Notes under the pieces: model-generated
Told to the model about the DNA's origin: nothing
What the model saw: only the letters and a program-made list of their open reading frames with translations
The model's database searches: none
Part shown: positions 6,051 through 6,554 of the stretch, piece after piece
Layout: the number at the start of each line of letters is the position of its first letter
How positions within the stretch are numbered: position 1 is the stretch's first letter
Origin: Bacillota bacterium
Lineage (GTDB): Bacteria > Bacillota > Clostridia > Christensenellales > Aristaeellaceae
DNA length: 6,554 nucleotides
Direction of reading: 5' to 3'
NCBI GenBank assembly: GCA_019137115.1
Contig: JAGVSV010000020.1
Span: 1 to 6,554, forward strand
Translations under genes and position numbers: made by a program

Positions 6051-6162
6051 CCTCAATTCGCAATGGTCGCACGCTGTGCGGCGCAAGCGCCGCTGGCGTG
6101 CTCCCTTGCTCATTGGGGCACCGGCTCGCTGCATCCCGCACTGCGGGCGCTCGCCTTAGCCC
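6051..6162 (+). repeat. 112-nt two-hairpin repeat, copy C
   Basis: Third copy, over 4 kb from A and B and in the same orientation. The core is again exactly 66 nt (6051-6116). The outer stem is CAATG/CATTG (6061-6065 with 6111-6115), the middle stem is a perfect GCACGC/GCGTGC (6069-6074 with 6096-6101), and the centre is GCGGCGC-AA-GCGCCGC (6078-6093). The second hairpin is CCCGC-ACT-GCGGG at 6135-6147. Relative to A and B, base changes in the stems occur in pairs that keep pairing. TCGCCTTAGCC occurs at 6039-6049 and again at 6151-6161, exactly 112 nt apart. The right end carries the stop codon of the deaminase-like gene. Confidence 0.85.
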
Positions 6163-6554
6163 CCCTCGTGGCGGATGGCGGGTTCGCGGGTGGTGCCGGG
6201 CATGATCAGGCCCGGCGCGCACAGGCGGAAGGAGCCTGCGTCCACAAACAGGTGCCAGGACGGGTGGTTCTTGAGCAGGCTCGCCGGCACCATCGGGTCG
6301 TCGTGGACGGCCGTCATCGTGGCGCGGATGGCTTCGGCTTTTCTGGCGTCCGGCACCGGTGACACGATGTGGCGGCAGGCCATGATGCGGCGGGGCGTGA
6401 TGGAAATCGCGCTGTCCGGCACATCGGCGAGGCTCTCAAACCAGCCCTCGTTGACCTGTTGCTGTTTGCACGCCTGGTCCAGCTGGACGATGTGGAACGC
6501 GTCGCGGCGCGTAAAATTGGCCGGTGGGTCGTTAAACGCGATGTGCGCGTTTTC
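6156..6554 (-). CDS. nagB: glucosamine-6-phosphate deaminase/isomerase family protein, 5' end outside the window
   Basis: C-terminal 132 residues of a NagB/6-phosphogluconolactonase-like enzyme. The reference family converts glucosamine-6-phosphate to fructose-6-phosphate and ammonia in amino-sugar catabolism. Visible motifs: ENAHIAFNDPP (1-11 of the fragment), equivalent to the catalytic NDGHIAFNEP loop of E. coli NagB, with H4 as the catalytic histidine and D9 where E148 stands; QLDQACKQQQVNEGWF (24-39); VPDARKAEAIRATM (67-80); and VPASLLKNHPSWHLFVD (89-105). The Gly before the histidine is Ala here. Canonical members end soon after the last motif, whereas this one continues about 20 residues to a TAA inside repeat copy C. 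N-terminal half, start and promoter are not in the window. It belongs to the divergent Bacillota-type branch, so deaminase activity on glucosamine-6-phosphate is probable but not certain. Confidence 0.85.
   Translation of the reverse strand, partial: ENAHIAFNDPPANFTRRDAFHIVQLDQACKQQQVNEGWFESLADVPDSAISITPRRIMACRHIVSPVPDARKAEAIRATMTAVHDDPMVPASLLKNHPSWHLFVDAGSFRLCAPGLIMPGTTREPAIRHEGG

Noticed and set aside
1..6554. tRNA, rRNA, transposase or phage genes
   Set aside because: None seen on either strand; there is no insertion-sequence gene or integrase in the window.

Overview
The window is GC-rich chromosomal DNA. It has strong AGGAG-type ribosome binding sites, sigma70-like promoters and short intergenic regions with intrinsic terminators. 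Together with the gene families present, this suggests a GC-rich anaerobic Bacillota (Clostridia, gut or fermenter type). That assignment is inference from style and gene content; there is no rRNA or other marker gene here.

Layout, left to right: (1) the 3' part of an hflC-type SPFH membrane-protease modulator (+, 5' end outside the window). (2) A small unrecognised single-pass membrane protein (+, 1058-1564) followed by a strong terminator at 1586-1625. (3) Two tandem copies of a 112-nt structured repeat (1663-1886). (4) A xylose-isomerase-like TIM-barrel sugar isomerase/epimerase (-, 1881-2843) with its own promoter. (5) A uracil/xanthine permease of the NCS2 family (-, 2990-4426) with its own terminator, a near-consensus promoter about 160 nt upstream, and a leader that can fold as an attenuator. 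(6) A divergent baeRF3-like gene (+, 4845-5921), a bacterial relative of archaeo-eukaryotic release factor eRF1, followed by a terminator at 5954-5989. (7) A third copy of the 112-nt repeat (6051-6162). (8) The 3' part of a glucosamine-6-phosphate deaminase-family gene (-, 5' end outside the window).

Most genes look like separate transcription units: each complete one has its own terminator, promoter or both, and there is no clear operon inside the window. The TIM-barrel isomerase and the deaminase-like gene suggest carbohydrate or amino-sugar catabolism. The permease suggests nucleobase salvage. hflC and the baeRF3-like gene belong to membrane-protein and translation quality control.

The most unusual signal is the repeat. 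All three copies have the same length and orientation, and they lie only at the two convergent gene junctions. They can fold into two hairpins at fixed positions, and the base differences between copies are compensatory at six base pairs. In two copies the right end of the unit supplies the stop codon of the converging minus-strand gene. The second candidate is the alternative terminator/anti-terminator structure in the permease leader.
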